Of a stretch of DNA of 64,000 bases, positions 37,701 to 51,400 are shown piece after piece (the stretch's first letter is position 1; every line of letters starts with the position of its first letter). A program made the position numbers and the translations under genes. Under the pieces are notes generated by a model, which saw only the letters and a list, made by a program, of their open reading frames with translations, was not told the origin of the DNA and searched no databases. The DNA comes from Lineus longissimus (taxonomy: Eukaryota > Nemertea > Pilidiophora > Heteronemertea > Lineidae). The stretch is taken from contig NC_088314.1 in assembly GCF_910592395.1 (NCBI RefSeq), positions 18,449,998 to 18,513,997 on the forward strand. The letters are read 5' to 3'.

Positions 37701-38949
37701 AATGATCAAGAAGATCGTCGAGGTATACATTTGTTCTGTCTACAGCATCCAACAAACAAGTGATTTTTGTTGTGGCGACAAGCAAAAATTATTGCAAGCA
37801 ACACAAATCTCTTGTTTGCAGATGCCGTTGCAGGTGGCTGCGACAAGAATCGACATTACTGCGACCTGCAATGAGTATAAAATCACCTGGTAGTTGTACC
37901 TGCAGACAAGTAATAATTTAGTTGTTTATCGCAGTGATAATTTTGACTTTTTAAGGCCCTGAAAGTCCAGAAAATCTGATAAAAAGCTCTAAGTCTGTCT
38001 AGAAGAGTGCATCTACAACGTTTTTTCCAGATTTTTTGAGAATGGCCATTTTCATATATGCATCTTGTCATCATAAAGAAAATAATGAAAATAATGAAAA
38101 AGCCGGATTTTTTTATCCAGGTCATTTTCATTCCTATTTCTAAATTAATCCATACATGCTATTTCTAGGTGTTGTCTTTCACGAACCGTTCGGCAAAGGG
38201 CCTGCTGATTTCATGTTGCACATTTATATTTCAGATCAAGTGGGACCAATCTGCTTCCACCATTCACAACTTCATTCGAGGAACTGATAAAGTCCCTGGT
38301 GCTTGGACGATGATTGATGGAAAGGTGTGTGGGATGGCATCAGAGAGCCATCATTTGCAACTGCCATTCCGTGTTAATTTCCAAATTTGAATTTGAGTTA
38401 TCCAGTGATATATTCAAGTTAATTTGACGAACGTTTTGGTATTGATATTCCACTGGCATCTTTAGATTACCGCTTTTATAACTGAAGCTGAAAGATGGAA
38501 TATATAGGGGTCAGTGTCACCCCACTTGGGGTCATTGTAACCCCATCTTACGGTAGGCAACTCCCATTCCATGTTAATCTCCAAATTTGAATTTGAGTTA
38601 TCCAGTGATATATTCAAGTTAATTTGACGAACGTTTTGGTATTGATATTCCACTGGCATCTTTAGATAACCCCTTTTATGACTGAAGCTGAAAGATGGAA
38701 TATATGGGGGTCAATGTCACCCCATTTGGGGTCATTGTAACCCCATCTAACGGCTTTGAGCTCCTCTGTGATTGATATCATATTGGTGTAATGAATTCAT
38801 TTCGTCGATTCCAGCAAGTGACAATGTACGGATCAAAGTTATGGGAAGGTGCAACGCCAGAGGGCTCTGAGGTGGAGATACCTGGGATGACGCAGAAGGC
38901 GATCGTTCATTCGGGTGGGATGTTGCTGTTTGGGAATGATGGGAAAGCG
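34775..38949 (+). CDS. ALDH1L: ALDH1L exons 1-6: formyltransferase/hydrolase domain
   Basis: Visible residues 1-282. The Rossmann-like start [14 protein letters not shown] and the folate-binding/catalytic segment [18 protein letters not shown] are intact; His103 corresponds to the catalytic His106 of the rat/human enzyme. PDDGLDTG supplies Asp139, matching catalytic Asp142. QPEEGATYE and [12 protein letters not shown] belong to the C-terminal (OB-like) part of the domain. This module removes the formyl group from 10-formyl-THF. Exons 3 to 6 are separated by introns carrying an inverted Penelope-like pair and a 200-bp tandem duplication. Confidence 0.95.
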
Positions 38950-41900
38950 GTAAGTTACTGAAATCGACAACAAAGACGGATCAATGTTACGTGTTTGGAG
39001 TTTTGAAGTAGTCTGGAAAAGTGCAGCGGCTGATTCAAACCATCTTCTGGTGTGGCACACCTATGAGCGAGGATTTACTGTGTACAGTTTTTTTTCATTA
39101 ACTGTTAAAACATTCAACCTCACTTACACACATACCTTATCCAAGTAACGAGGTAATTCTCAGAACATCTCAGCAGAATAGTCATACATACTTCATGAAC
39201 TGAACAATAGGGTGCCTCTAGGCGCGATATTTCTCGTCCCCAGGATGAAACCAGGGATCAGGGCCTGGGCCTGGTTACAGGGTTAGGTTTTTGAGCAGGA
39301 GTTGGAAGGGTCAGGGCAAAAGTCACAAATTTAGTTGAAAATTTTCTACTTTCTAAAGATTTCATAATAAGCCTTCATTGTTGTTTTAGCTGAATGTTGA
39401 ACAGTTGAAATTTGAAGACGGAAAGATGATTCCAGCATCCAAGTACGGCCAGACGGGTGGTGGGGCCGGAGACTTGAAGCTGACGGATGAGGAACAAAAG
39501 ATGCAGGCGACCATTAAGACCATCTGGCAAGGGATCCTGGCAAAAGAGGAGATTCAGCCGGACATGGACTTCTTTGGGGCTGGTGCAGGGTCCATGGATG
39601 TGACCAGGTATGTTGAAAAAACAGTCATGAACTCGTTACTTTTCCGTCAATGTTAAATTTTAAGAAAGCTGTCTAGTTTCAAAAAGCATCGCAGCAAAAT
39701 GGTGTACCCTTTTTTTATTTCTTGACTGGACAATCACACAACTGATTTGCTCATATCTTGATAATTTGTACCGCTCCAAAAGGCGTTTTAGAACTGTGAG
39801 AATGATTTGATCTTCAAGGGGCTGTAAACCTAATGTTACCCGAGGCCATCTGACCTCGGCCCTGTTGGGTATTTTCGAGTCATCCGACATGTCTAATGGT
39901 GATTTTGACATGTTTGATGTGAAATTTTCGCATTTTCTGTGATGAGCAAGATGACCTCGGGATTAGGGATAGGTTTTCAAGAAAATCTCTCTGCCGACTG
40001 ACCGGAACCTCAAGAATTGTGGTGCTGTTCCTCCAGCGTTGTAAGTAGATCACAGAGCCCACACGATGATCTTCTGAATAGATACCGTATTGTTTTGCTT
40101 ATGGTTCTTATTGACGAAAACGTGATGAAACCTATCGGTTGCTTTCAGGTTAGTTGAAGAAGTCAAGGACAAATGCAACGGGATTGTCCTACAGCCGGAA
40201 GAGGTCTACATGGCTACCACTTTTGCCGATTTTGTTGGTGCGGTCGTTGTGAAGGGACGCGGTGGCGGCGCAGCTGAGTTTACATACGACGCGGTAAGTT
40301 TATCTATAATGTGGTAAGTTTACCTATAATGCAGTAATTTTATCTATAATGCAGTAATTTTATCTATAATGTGGTAAGGTTATCTATAATGTGGTAAGTT
40401 TATCTATAATGTGGTAAATTTATCTATAATGCTGTAAGTTTATCTATAATGCTGTAAGTTTATCTATAATGCAGTAAGTTTATCTATAATGCGGTAAGGT
40501 TATCTATAATGCGGTAAGTTTATCTATAATGCAGTAAATAATTTGTTCGTGCATTTAAAAATGACATCGTGAATCATATGTAGCCCGCTCTATGGAAATA
40601 ATTCGTTCTTTCTTCATGGCGGGGATGAAAAGTGTGAAAACATAAGGTCTATTTGAACTAATCGGCAGTCGGCCAGTCTCTCCCGTCCTATGCACATATT
40701 CACTCAGAGCTTCACACTTTAAAGGGTAACTCGTGTCAAATTTCACCATATAATGTTTTAGCTGTTTTTGACAAATGACTACGTCACTTTCTCATAAATC
40801 GGTAAGGTTTTCGAATCGAAATGCACATTTTCTAGAAATTGATGGTTTAATCCCGCCAGGACGGCTCGCTTCGATGCTGTTTTCGTTGATGACGTCACAA
40901 CATGAACATTTTCGCAGTCGCGGTGGTTTACATTCAGCGATTTTATAATAAATCTAATCAAAAATGGAAAATTTGAGCTTTAGATTTGTGATCAACAATT
41001 AAAAACGGACGTATTTCCGCAAAGTTGTAAATCACATCATAGTATCACTTTAAAGTATTCAAGCATAAATGAAATATTTAAGAACTTCTACATTGAATTT
41101 CAGGTAAAAATGCACGTGAACAAAATGGACATCATGTTCCCCCATCAGCTGTTTATAAACAACGAGTTCGTGGACGCAGCAGACGGACAGACATTCGACA
41201 ACATGAATCCGGCCGACGAATCGCTAATCTGTAAAGTCGCCAAGGGGTCAAAGGTCGATGTGGATAAGGCAGTCAATGCGGCCAGGGTGAGTACTTCATC
41301 TTCTTCGCAAGGAATCTTGGTTTTACGTTTCATTCAAAGGACAGGGCAATTAAAGTGAAGTGACTTGCCCATGGGGACAAGGTGTACGTGTCTCAATAGG
41401 ATTAGATACGTGATTGGTTTTAGTGCTGCAAATTAGTTCTGGTAATGTTCATACATGTTCGAATATGCTGAAACATGCTCAAAAGTCAAACACTTATGCA
41501 GTGGTCAATGTGAACCCTGTACCCCCCCCCTTGCCTACAGCGTCCACGGTTTACATTGACAGCTGCATTGCAAATGTGTCACATTTGATTTCTCTAATGG
41601 GATTTTTGTTTGTTATATGCGAAATGATGTAATATATTAATATCTCTACGTATTCTAGAAAGCATTTTACGGAGGTGAATGGGGCAAGATGAATGCGCGG
41701 GATCGCGGGAAACTGATGTATCGCCTCGCTGATGTGATGGACGAGCACAAGGAGGAACTTGCGACCCTGGAATCGATCGACTCGGGTGCCGTGTACACCC
41801 TCGCTCTCAAAACACATATCGGGATGTCGATAGACACGTTTAGGTACTTCGCAGGGTGGTGTGATAAGATTGAGGTAGGTATGTTACTGTAATCGCCAAA

Positions 41901-44900
41901 TTGTTATTTTTCACTGATTTTGTATCACCAAATGAGAAGAGTTGGCCCGAGAGCATTATTGAAAGCATTTGCTGAGGAAATGTGTTTGCATGTATAGCAT
42001 TCCGCGAAGTTACTATTTATAGCTCACAAGGTCATTTGCATAAGATATTGATGACGTTTTAGTCACGTGACAGTCGGACATCGACACTTATTTCTACGCA
42101 TTTGAGCTTATTTCAAAGTCAATTATCTTTGACCCTGCATTGTTTTTAGCATGAATGATTCCATAGAGTCAGAGAGAGAAATATTCAGAACAATTATGTA
42201 GTATTTCCAACACTCGGACATGTGCCAGATTGAATCTAACTGCCCTAGTTAGAAAGCCTGAATCCATTACGAAACCGCATGTTTGTCCGACATTGCCTGT
42301 AATTCAGCGATGGGGAAATAGAGGGCAGCAGCTGCAGTGACGTCATCTTCGTGGAATGCTATTGTCATGGATACAAGCTTTTTGTTGTGTTTTTTTCAGG
42401 GCAAAACCATTCCAATTAACCACGCCAGGCCAAAGAAAAACTTGACATTTACGAAAAGGGAACCTATGGGGTGAGTGGTTTCACTTGAAGTCTGATTTGT
42501 TTGTCACCTCTAGTATGAGTGTTCAATCTTTGTCGATTCAGCTGATGCATGAAGGTTCATATGGTCACTGTTGATGATTTCTGTTCATAAACTGGTTGCA
42601 ATTCCACTGTAGAAAGAAATAATTTCGGGCGGTCTGCTTTAATTCCAGTGTGGTCGGTCTCGTAACGCCGTGGAACTACCCGCTTATGATGCTGGCGTGG
42701 AAAATGGCCGCCTGCCTCGCTGCCGGAAATACTGTCGTTTTGAAACCAGCTCAGGTTAGGTCTAGTGCTACTCATACACTTCTTCAGAAGCTTATGGTCA
42801 TTCTTTGTGACTTCTGCCCAATTTGTATTCAACACTGCTGATGGGCAGAATACTCATCATATCACGATCAAATGCCCTAAAATACAATTATCATCCTGCT
42901 GAAAGTTGCGAGGAATGAAGCTTCTCACTGCCGTGAGAGGTATCAAAATATCTCAATGGGCGACCCCAAGGGGAATACTGCAGCGAGGGTTGTAATCGTT
43001 GTGCCATGATTTATCCATATTGAGCAGATATTGATGAAAGTTTCCCTGGATTTTTAAAATGCTGACCGTATTATCGAGGAAGGAGATTTGAATTGTTACG
43101 GATAACTTCAAATGTGTCTCTTTCTCCAGGTCACCCCACTGACCTCTCTCAAGTTCGGTGAGCTGTGCATAAAGGCCGGGTTCCCTGCAGGAGTTGTCAA
43201 CATCGTGACAGGAGGTGGCACAGTTGTTGGAAACGCGATTGTCACGCATCCCCTTATCAGGAAGCTGGGCTTCACCGGGTCAACTGAGGTCGGGATGACC
43301 ATCATGGAAGGGTAGGTACCTGTGCATGAACACTAGCTGTAACCTTTTACTTTCTGCTCATGATGATGAGGTACAGTCTCTCGTTATTTTGGCTCCAAGT
43401 GTTCAGAAAGCATTAGCCATCAATAAAATCAGTTGTAACGAGGAACCGGCATTAAGATAAATGCCAGTGGCGGCGCCACAATCGATCGTACCTTCTGACG
43501 CCATTTTCTGGTCTGTTGACGTCGCATGAGGTCAATCACGGGAAACCATTGCGTACATTTTTGCACAGGATTTCAACAACAGAAAACGTGCCCAATAACT
43601 GGCATCGCACATATTTCCTGCAAAATTATCTTAAGAAACTGATAGCTCAATAGATTTAAAACAGGAAGATGCAAATGTCGCCGAAATCGGTCGAAAATAA
43701 GCGATCGTTTTCAGGCTCAGAAATAACATAATAATGCATTGGAAATGGAGAGTTTTGGTATGATCGATTGCAGCGCCACGCGGCGGATAAATCGTGCCGG
43801 TTCCTCATTGTTAATTTATCACTGGTCTGATGGTGGTAGTACCTGGTAAATATAAGTTACTCAAGAATATGCTGCCTTTCCCGAGTTCATGTACAGTAGA
43901 ACCTCTCTATTAAGGACACCCTTGGGACTGACAAGTGGTGTCCTTAATAGAGAGGTGTCCTGATTAGAGAGGTCAAGTTGAATGGAAACCACCATTTTGG
44001 GACCAAAACTAGTGTCCTTAATAGAGAGGTTGTCCTTAATAGAGAGGTTGTCCTTAATAGAGAGGTGTCCGCTAAGGGAGGTTCTACTGTATGTATTTTA
44101 TCCAACTCTGTGTTCCAGATGTGCCAAGAGTAACCTGAAGAAATGCTCGCTGGAACTCGGAGGGAAATCACCGCTGATCATATTCAAGGACTGTGACTTC
44201 AGCAAGGCTGTGAAGAATGTAAGTGTAACACTATGACATTCAATCTACTCACTGAATTCAAATTCACTGGAGATTGTCCACAGTTTTACCTTTGTCCGAG
44301 ATGACTTCTTCAGGACTGACGTTGTACACGTCCAATCTCAAAACTTCCCGTTTGAAGACTGATGGCATCGTCCTCACGGCTTGGTCCCACGGGTGTGATG
44401 AGATGAAAGCATACACAAAGAGAATGTAAGGACGTATGAAGTCTGCTTGTCAACCAAACTTTTGCTTCTTGTTAAAGGGTAACTCGTGTCAAATTTCACC
44501 ATATAATGTTTTAGCTGTTTTTGACAAATGACTACGTCACTTTCTCATAAATCGGTAAGGTTTTTGAATCGAAATGCACATTTTCTAGGAATTGATGGTT
44601 TAATCCTGCCCAGACGGTTCGCTTCGATGCCGTTTTCGTTGAAGACGTCACAACATGAACATTTTCGCTGTCGCGGTGGTTTACGTTCAGTGATTTTATG
44701 ATAAATCTGATCAAAAATGGAAAATTTGAGCTTTACATTTGTGATCAACAATTAAAAATGGACGTATTTCCACAAAGTTGTAAATCACATCATAGTATCA
44801 CTTTAATAAAGCACCCTACAAGCAATGATAATCCTTCGTTTGTGGTCGTCCTGGGAGTCGATATGAAATCAAATGATTTGAGGTTTTACCCACTGAAGAG

Positions 44901-47900
44901 ATATCCTTTTTTCGTACATAGCAGTATTGAGGTTGCTGCGATTTAAATCGCTTGTTTGCATGGTGCTTGAACCACCTTGTCCATTTTTCTTTTGCTTTCC
45001 AAGGGCTGCAATGGTGTCTTCTTCAACAAAGGGGAGAACTGCATCGCAGCCGGACGTCTTTTCGTCGAGGAATCCATCCATGACCGCTACGTTGCCGCGG
45101 TGATTGAAGAGATTAAGAAAATGAAAATCGGTGACCCCCTGGACAGGACGACAGATCATGGACCCCAGAATCACAAGTACGTTGTTAATACTGTAAACCA
45201 CCAAATATTTGCGGGCGTTTTATTTTTGCAGGTGTTTTGGTTTTGCCGATGTTTTATTTTTGCAGGAATCATAAAAATAGAAATGGCAAAAAAAGATTTT
45301 TGATTGGAAAAACTGAAAGAAATTTCATAAATCGTCAAAATAAAAATGATGAGAATTTTACCTTTTTCAGATTTTTTCACGTATTTTTGCAGGATTCATA
45401 AAAATAGAAATGGCCAAAAAGATTTTTTTGGATTGGAACACTGAAAGAAATTTCATAAATCGTCAAAATAAAAATGATCAGAATTTTACCTTTTTCAGAT
45501 TTTTTCACGTATTTTTGCAGGATTCATAAAAATAGAAATGGCAAAAAAGATTTTTTTGGGATTTGAAAAACTGAAAGAAATTTCATAAATCGCCAAAATA
45601 AAAATGATGAGAATTTTACCTTTTTCAGATTTTTTGCAGGATTCATAAAAATAGAAATGGCAAAAAAAGATTTTTTTGGATTGGAAAACTGAAAGAAATT
45701 TCATAAATCGCCAAAATAAAAAAAATGATGAGAATGTTAATTTTTTCGATTTTTTCACGCATCGCAAAAATAAAGCAGGGGGAAATTTGATGGTTTATTG
45801 GTTGTGATTTGCTATGTTAACCCTCGCTGTTCTTTGTCTTACCAACTGGCTGCATTGGAAAGAGTTTACCTACAGACCACAAACCTTCGATCTGCGATTC
45901 ACGAGGCTCTGACCATCGGGATCGATATGGTATCGATGCGTACAGTGAAACCTCTCTATTAAGGACACCCTCGGGACTGACAAGTGCTGTCCTTAATAGA
46001 GAGGTGTCCTGATTAGAGAGGTCAAATTGAATAGAAACAACCATTTTGGGACCAAACCTAGTGTCCTAAATTGAGAGGTTATCCTTTATAGAGAGGTTGT
46101 CCTTAATAGAGAGGTGTCCTGATTAGAGAGGTCAAATTGAATAGAAACAACCATTTTGGGACCAAACCTAGTGTCCTTAATTGAGAGGTTGTCCTTAATA
46201 GAGAGGTTGTCCTTAATAGAGAGGTGTCCGCTAAGGGAGGTTCTACCGTATATCGTATATCTGTTCTTGTTTCCTTCCAGGGCGCACATGACCAGTCTTC
46301 TAAACTACATCAAAAAGGGCGTCGACGAAGGTGCCAAACTTGTCTATGGCGGTAAACAAGTCGATCGTCCAGGTCTATTTTTAGAACCAACCGTCTTTAC
46401 TGACGTCGAGGATAAAATGTTTGTCGCCAAGGAGGAGTCGTTTGGGCCAATTATGATCATATCGAAGTTTAAGGACGGGTAAGTCTCACTTTCTGAATTA
46501 AGTATTTTTGCATCGGAAAAGTATTGGTTTCAAAATGCATGACCTCAACTGTCACTATAACAGATATCCACCGGCTCTGTTTACATAGTTTTTAAAACTC
46601 TATGTAAAACTCTATGTAAAACTCTATGTAAACTCTCACATTTCACAATGTCACGTGTCAATTGTCACGACTTGAGACTATCAGTCAAAAATTTAATCCG
46701 AGACCTTAGTTCCGCCCCTCCCCTTTAGGTTTTTGCTTTGTGTTCTGGCACCTGTCAAAGAGCATATTATATAAATTGGGTTGACATCATATTTTCCCGC
46801 GTCATCCTGACATCCGGATCGTAAATATCTTAATTTGATAATTGAATCTGAAATTGACGTCTTTTCTCTCCAGAGATCTTGATGGCGTCATCCGACGAGC
46901 AAATGATACAGAGTTCGGCCTGGCTTCCGGCGTCTTCACAAACGATCTCAGCAAAGCTCTCCGCGTGTCCGACGGGCTCGAGGCGGGGACGGTCTTCGTG
47001 AATACCTACAACAAGACTGATGTGGCAGCACCTTTTGGTGGATTCAAGCAATCGGGCTTCGGAAAAGACTTAGGTGAGTGATCCATCTTTATCATTACAG
47101 ACCCCACATACAACAAATGTGGGGTCTATATTGAGATTACTAGGAGAAGGCACTAGGCTTCTGCATTCTTCCCAGGTTATATTATGGAGGTAGTCCAGCA
47201 AAACTGCTATTTCAACTGAAAAACTGTCACCCCTGTCCCATCAAACTAAACTCGATCTAGTGCACCTGGCAAAGATTTTTTCGAAATTTGGATAATTTTG
47301 ATGACTTTGAAGGGTTTTTATGCGCCGATTTTCTGATTTGCTTTCAAATCTCCGGCACGATTCTGTCAATCACACGTATATTAGCATAAGCTCCGCCCTG
47401 TTATGGTGACATCATATCCTCATGCATCATGGCGGCGGTATCTCTTTGCCGAAGTGGCGAGCTGTTGAGTATTTTGAGCAAAGAACGACGGTTGACATGG
47501 TTGAATGAAGGAATAAAATAAAGGAATAGCCTTAAATGCTTATCGATGATCCACCCTGCCCATCTGAAAAGGTTAGGGTGCTGTTTAAATGTTACTGAGC
47601 ATGTGATTTTGAGAAAACGCGAGCGTGTTTGGAAATAGATCATCCGCGAAACGGAATAGACTTCACTCCTCCATACGTGTACTGTGTGGGCCCGTGGGGG
47701 CTATCAAATTTGCTGACAAGCAAATTTCAAATTTCTAGTTTTACTCTTCTGTCAGATAAGAGCTGGCCATTCTGAGTGAAAATTCATGCTCCAATGATGC
47801 GCTACGACCACTTTTTGGCATTAATGCGCATCTCTCCAGATGTGTGCCTCTTGTTGTGAAGTTGGTAAACCAAGTTACATATTGTATGGGTGAAACTTTT

Positions 47901-48373
47901 GTCCGTTTTGACAATACAGATGAATTTTCGCTGCCATATGTTTTCAGGAGTATCTATAGATCCCTGAAATTAAGCAGTACCTGAAAATTTCTGGGTTTTC
48001 AGAAACTGTCAAAACTGGTTTGCCAGTTCTTTGTCCAGTAAAATCTGTTGAACACTTACATGTAGTTCTTGTGTCTTTTAATAGGTGGTTCTGTGGTCTC
48101 TCTGTTATCTATTAGGTTTATTTTTAAATCATACCTTGTTATCTTTAGGGGCAGCGGTAGCGCAGTGGAAGAGAGTCGGCCTCATGATCAGGAGGTCATG
48201 GGTTCGACTCCCGGCCGAGTCACTGCTTAGTTCCCCTACTGGTCGCGTTCAAGTGAGCGTCTTCTGGTTGCTCCTTGAAACCCCTGATTGATTTCTGTGG
48301 AGACCGGGGTAATAATATGATATCCCAAAGCATTTTGAGCGAGAACTATAGTGTCACGGAATTGCGCTATATA

Positions 48374-48404
<31 letters not shown>

Positions 48405-51400
48405 CTTTGGTTTGTGGTTGTACATTTCGGGTTAAAAATCTGATATCAACTGCTGTGACTGTGGTAGAGAGGTCATCCGACTTGACATTTTAGCCCTTTC
48501 TATCCTGAAACCTTTCATTAGACCTCAGATAAGAGGCACAGAATGCTGAATATCATCTTCTTATTATGTTAGAAGGCTACTTGGAGACTTGAAAATGTGA
48601 GTTACTAGTTGAAAGTTCGAGTTGCGAGTTGGATTTGTGAGCTAGAGATGCTAGCTGCGAGTTGGGAATGCAAGTTGTGAGTCGGGAAAGCTAGGTGCAG
48701 CTTGGAATGCAAGTTGCGAGTGGTAAGTGTGAGCTGCAAATTGGAAATGCAAGTTGAGAGTACAGATTGCGAGTTGGAACTTCTCTAAAGGTTACGAAAT
48801 GTTTTAAAACTCGCAACTTGCAATTTCAACTTGCAACTCATCTCTCCAACTCGCAACTTGCACTTCCAACTTGCAACTCACAATGAACACACAGTCCACA
48901 AATGTTGGTACACTGCGTCTAAGTATCTCATATCTACAACGTGTACACCCTCTCATCTGAAGCTGATCCAATACAGTCCCATAGGATTCAAATTTCAATT
49001 AACTTTCCAATGCAATCATGAGTATCGATTGGTTCCATCCCAAACACTTCATAACGTCGTCTCACCACGCCAAATAAGTATCTCCGCACATTTACACCGA
49101 GAATAGAAGTGGTACTTTCAGGTTTAATCTGCAAAACAGCAGCTGATCATCATCATCAACCGCTTGACTCTGGGATGGGTGATATGTTGAGTTTTAAGCA
49201 TCTCACTCCCAGGTGTGTTATGTCCAGAGTTATTCGAAATGAAATAAAATCGAAGTGAAGTATCAAGTCAGTCCAAGCACTGTATAAGAACTTGCATGCC
49301 TTTTATTGGACCGGCTTGACAATTTACTGCCGTTTCCCAAAACGTGGTCATAAGCCACAGTTTGAGTGATATCATGAAATAAAGGGCATTTCTCATTAGA
49401 GCAAAAAAGGTGTCAGTGAATTCTTCACAGCGATTTATATTGTACCACGTTGTTAAATTAAAGATCGTTATATTTATTCCCCAGTCTAAGCTGAATACTT
49501 TGTTATCTTATTGCAGATGATTGCACCACCAGGCAATACTCTAGTGTCACTGATATAAGACCTGTTGTTAAGTAGAGTAGAACCTCTCTATTAAGGACAC
49601 CCTTGTGACTGACAAGTGTTGTTATTAATAGAGAGGTGTCCTGATTAGAGAGGTCAAATTGGAAGGAAACAACCGATTTTGGACCAAACCTAGTGTTCTT
49701 AATAGAGAGGTGTCCTTAATAGAGAGGTGTCCTTAATAGAGAGGCGTCCTTAATAGAGAGGCGTCCTTAATAGAGAGGCATCCTTAATAGAGAGGTGTCC
49801 TTAATAGAGAGGTGTCCTTAATAGAGAGGTGTCCACTAAGGGAGGTGCCGCTGTACAGCAATATCGAAATAAAGGCTGAACCAGAAGTGTCTTGGTCGTC
49901 AGACTTCTTGGTGCCGCCAACCCATGCTCTGAACAGTCAATCTATGTTGAATGACATCGAACATCTGTTTGCTGGATATCAAACTAGAATTGAATATTCA
50001 GAACCAGTCTTAGACCGGTGCATAGAGTAATGTTGAAGTCTGAAAGATTATGCTCGCCCCATCCATCAAACTCGGCTCAATATTCCTAATAAGATTAAAA
50101 CGTAATTGAAATTTGTTTCAAATTAGCTGCAAATGCGAGATTACTTTGAGGCAATTGTTGTCTCTTATGAAATTCTGTGAACCTTGAGATTTTTGCGACG
50201 CCAAAATTTTGGCGATTTGCTCAGTTTTACTTGGCGATAGACAAAATATAGCATTTGCTGTCAACATTTTATGTTTAAAGGGGTACACCATTCGTAATAA
50301 CTGGTGGTCCAGGAAAAAACAGTTGTACGCAATGCTGTAGTGCAGTTATTATGCATATGAATACATTGAAACTTGTTTTTTATTGTATTTGTATATCTGT
50401 CTGCAGAACGGCAATGTTAAAATTTATATTCAGTATGTTTTTACCAATTAGAACTTTTCAAATTCAATTAAAAAATTCAAATTTTTTAGCAAAGAGCATA
50501 GGCCTTTAATGCGTAAGAGTTGAAATTGTCGCGCTTTTTAGGTTTGAAATTTATATTCAGTATGTTTTTACCAATTAGAACTTTTCAAATTCAATTAAAA
50601 AATTCAAATTTTTTAGCAAAGAGCATAGGCCTTTAATGCGTAAGAGTTGAAATTTTCGCGCTTTTTAGGTTTGAAATTTATATTCAGTATGTTTTTACCA
50701 ATTAGAACTTTTCAAATTCAATTAAAAAATTCAAATTTTTTAGCAAAGAGCATAGGCCTTTAATGCGTAAGAGTTGAAATTTTCACGCTTTTTAGGTTTG
50801 CGTTTTATATAGTGCACTCGCGAAAGTCTCGAAAATAAAACACGGTTTAGAGCGAATGGCCTGCAGTGGAAGTGATACTGCAGAATGATACGCCCGGCAG
50901 CAAAAGAATCATTTTGTTAAGTCTGACATCCAATCCATTTAGCCGGGACAGATAGTAGCCCGCCAGAGCTTGGGGATCAAACTGTCTTTCCTATGGAGTG
51001 ATTGTAGCCCAGTGGCTCTAACCCGGCTTGTGGTTACTATGAGCAATGAATGCTAATCATGGCCAAGGACTTTTTCTGTTTTGAATTTTCGTTCATGGAC
51101 GACTCGTCAGAATATACCAGTAGAAGGATTAAATGCTGTGCAAAGGAAATAATTACATGATGGCTAGTGCTCTACTGTCGTAATTTCAATGGCTACAATA
51201 CCTTGGAATGGAGCTGGAGTCCTCTGTATGATAACAAAAAAATTCTCAACAAAAATTTTTTTTTCAGATTTTTTCAGCTGCTGCCTGAGCTTATTCCAAT
51301 TTCTGTAGCAATTAACAACTAGAAATATCACTCTCCTGGATGGGATGCTGGTTCATATCTAGTCAACTTCTCAGGCAATCCTGGTCTACCCATTTGATTA

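Noticed and set aside
48148-48225. Functional tRNA-Met gene
   Set aside because: A and B boxes are present but the acceptor stem does not pair, and a SINE body, ATT tail and target duplications follow.
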